Assembly: GCF_000282575.1 (NCBI RefSeq)
Contig: NZ_AKJA01000116.1
Span: 62,001-126,000, forward strand
Origin: Herbaspirillum sp. YR522
GTDB lineage: Bacteria; Pseudomonadota; Gammaproteobacteria; Burkholderiales; Burkholderiaceae_D
Direction: 5' to 3'
Length of the DNA stretch: 64,000 nucleotides
Of the stretch, positions 62,477 to 64,000 are shown piece after piece; within the stretch, counting starts at the first letter, position 1; every line of letters begins with the position of its first letter. A model generated the notes under the pieces. That model made no database searches, was not told the DNA's origin, and saw only the letters and a list, made by a program, of their open reading frames with translations. The translations under genes and the position numbers were made by a program.

Positions 62477-64000
62477 TCAATGACGGAAGTGACGAGTACC
62501 GGTCAGCAGCATCACCACGCCGCGCTCATCGGCGGCGTCGATCACTTCCTGGTCGCGCATCGAACCGCCCGGATGGATGACGCTGGTGGCACCTGCGTCC
62601 ACCACCACGTCGAGGCCGTCACGGAACGGGAAGAAGGCATCCGAGGCCACGGCCGAACCGGCCAGGGTCAGGCCGGCGTTCTGGGCCTTGATCGAGGCGA
62701 TGCGGGCCGAGTCGATACGGCTCATCTGGCCCGCGCCCACGCCCAGCGTCATGCCATTGCCACAGAACACGATGGCATTGGACTTGACGAACTTGGCCAC
62801 GCGCCAGGCAAACATCAGGTCTTGCAGTTGCTGCGGGGTCGGCTGCAGCTTGCTGACCACGCGCACATCCGACAACAGCACGTTCCTGGCGTCGGGCGAC
62901 TGCACCAGCAGGCCACCGCCGACGCGCTTGAAGTCATAGCCGTTGAGCTCGCCACCCAGCGCGATCTCGAGCAGGCGCACGTTCTGCTTGGCCGCGAAGA
63001 TCTTCTTTGCCTCATCCGAGAACGAGGGCGCGATCAGCACTTCGACGAACTGCTTGGCCACCGCTTCGGCGGCAGCGCCGTCGAGCGCGCGGTTGAAGGC
63101 GATGATGCCGCCGAAGGCCGAGGTCGGATCGGTCTGCAATGCCTTGCTGTAGGCTTCCAGCGGATTGGCGCCGAGCGCCACGCCGCAGGGATTGGCGTGC
63201 TTGATGATGACGCAGGCAGCGGTATCGGCCGCTTCGAAGGTCTTGACGCATTCCCATGCGGCGTCGGCATCGGCGATGTTGTTGAAGGACAGTTCCTTGC
63301 CTTGCAGCTGGGTGTAGTTGGCCAGCGCGCCGTCGATCTTCCTGACGTCGCGATAGAACGCCGCGCTCTGGTGCGGGTTCTCGCCGTAGCGCATGTCCTG
63401 CACCTTCTCGAAATGCAGGTTCAGCGTCTCGGGATAGGCGTTGCGGGTGGCGTGCTGGCGGTCTTCGCCCAGCGCGGTGAAATAGTTGGTGATGGCGCCA
63501 TCGTACTGGGCGGTGTGGGCAAACACCTTCTTGGCCAGCGCGAAACGCTTTTCGTAAGGCAGGTCGCCCCCCGACTTGAGCTCGGCCAGTACGCCTTCGT
63601 AGTCGGCCGGGTCGCACAGCACGATCACGTCCTTGTGGTTCTTGGCCGACGAACGCAGCATGGCCGGGCCGCCGATGTCGATGTTCTCGATCGCGTCCTC
63701 CAGCGAGCACTGCTCCTTGGCCACGGTCTGCTGGAACGGATACAGGTTCACCACCACCATGTCGATGGGGGGGATGTCGAACTGGTTCAGCGAGGCCACG
63801 TGCTCGGGAAAGTCGCGGCGTGCCAGGATGCCGCCATGCACCTTGGGATGCAGCGTCTTGACGCGACCATCCAGCATTTCCGGAAAACCGGTGTAGTCGG
63901 CGACCTCGGTCACCGCAACGCCATTGTCGGCCAGCAGCTTGGCGGTGCCGCCGGTGGACAGGATATCGACGCCCATGGCGGACAGCGCGCGTGCGAATTC
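62477..64000 (-). CDS. purH: Bifunctional AICAR formyltransferase / IMP cyclohydrolase (partial)
   Basis: Last two steps of IMP synthesis. The visible 508 codons include the IMP cyclohydrolase part ([28 protein letters not shown]) and the transformylase part ([27 protein letters not shown], and the end [24 protein letters not shown]). The coding frame is still open at the right window edge, so only the N-terminal few residues are missing; this is a window cut, not a truncation. Confidence 0.97.
   Translation of the reverse strand, partial: EFARALSAMGVDILSTGGTAKLLADNGVAVTEVADYTGFPEMLDGRVKTLHPKVHGGILARRDFPEHVASLNQFDIPPIDMVVVNLYPFQQTVAKEQCSLEDAIENIDIGGPAMLRSSAKNHKDVIVLCDPADYEGVLAELKSGGDLPYEKRFALAKKVFAHTAQYDGAITNYFTALGEDRQHATRNAYPETLNLHFEKVQDMRYGENPHQSAAFYRDVRKIDGALANYTQLQGKELSFNNIADADAAWECVKTFEAADTAACVIIKHANPCGVALGANPLEAYSKALQTDPTSAFGGIIAFNRALDGAAAEAVAKQFVEVLIAPSFSDEAKKIFAAKQNVRLLEIALGGELNGYDFKRVGGGLLVQSPDARNVLLSDVRVVSKLQPTPQQLQDLMFAWRVAKFVKSNAIVFCGNGMTLGVGAGQMSRIDSARIASIKAQNAGLTLAGSAVASDAFFPFRDGLDVVVDAGATSVIHPGGSMRDQEVIDAADERGVVMLLTGTRHFRH

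Overview
The window looks like ordinary high-GC chromosome of a betaproteobacterium in the order Burkholderiales. The best guess is an Oxalobacteraceae or Herbaspirillum-like organism. This is an inference from gene content (pyrR-pyrB-pyrC' clustering, polA next to DUF2782 and thrB, a BPSS1780-type membrane protein, thiC-S-G-D-E, purH near the ruv genes) and not from a marker gene. I see no rRNA, tRNA, CRISPR array, integrase, transposase or phage gene.

Region 1 (61-10795, all minus strand) is a surface-polysaccharide operon. gmd and fcl make GDP-L-fucose, rfbB and rfbA make dTDP-4-keto-6-deoxyglucose, wzm and wzt form an ABC exporter whose ATPase carries a C-terminal extension, and three methyltransferase-like proteins and two glycosyltransferases (GT11 and GT2) follow. 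Many junctions are ATGA or GTGA overlaps. A lone CMP-pseudaminate synthetase fused to a GNAT domain (11231-12424) sits just upstream.

Region 2 (12568-19469) holds apaH (+) and a minus-strand pyrimidine group: algH, ruvX, pyrR, pyrB, a nonsense-mutated GIY-YIG gene beside a REPIN-like repeat, a pyrC' that has lost its metal-binding HxH, and plsC. A Tat-type dienelactone hydrolase lies beyond algH. Region 3 (19567-29304) has two chemoreceptors flanking polA, a LOG-family gene, DUF2782, thrB and a BPSS1780-type gene. polA and the LOG gene are divergent with start codons that touch.

Region 4 (29360-39671) is a polyol (mannitol, sorbitol or arabinitol) catabolic locus: binding protein, two permeases, HAD phosphatase, ATPase, polyol dehydrogenase and xylulokinase on the minus strand, with a SorC-type regulator and a fructokinase divergent. 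The shared intergenic region shows two promoters and a palindrome. Region 5 (39813-46139) has a DUF4337 gene, a 560-bp intergenic block dense in inverted repeats, a UvrD-type helicase, a secreted chorismate mutase, an MFS transporter and dps.

Region 6 (46147-50774) is the thiamine operon thiC-S-G-D-E under a TPP riboswitch whose expression platform includes a hairpin masking the thiC ribosome binding site. Region 7 (50950-64000) has valS, DUF2147, two tandem orphan LivK-like binding proteins, a YaiI-type gene, a MhpD-like hydratase, ruvB and ruvA, a DUF808 membrane protein on the opposite strand, ruvC, a glutathione S-transferase and purH (cut by the window edge).

I did not find a convincing undescribed multi-gene system. 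The most worthwhile leads are the PseF-GNAT fusion, the interrupted GIY-YIG gene with its REPIN-like neighbour inside the pyrimidine operon, the polysaccharide methyltransferase set with a 12-proline tract, the duplicated orphan binding proteins, and the repeat-rich block at 40371-40930.
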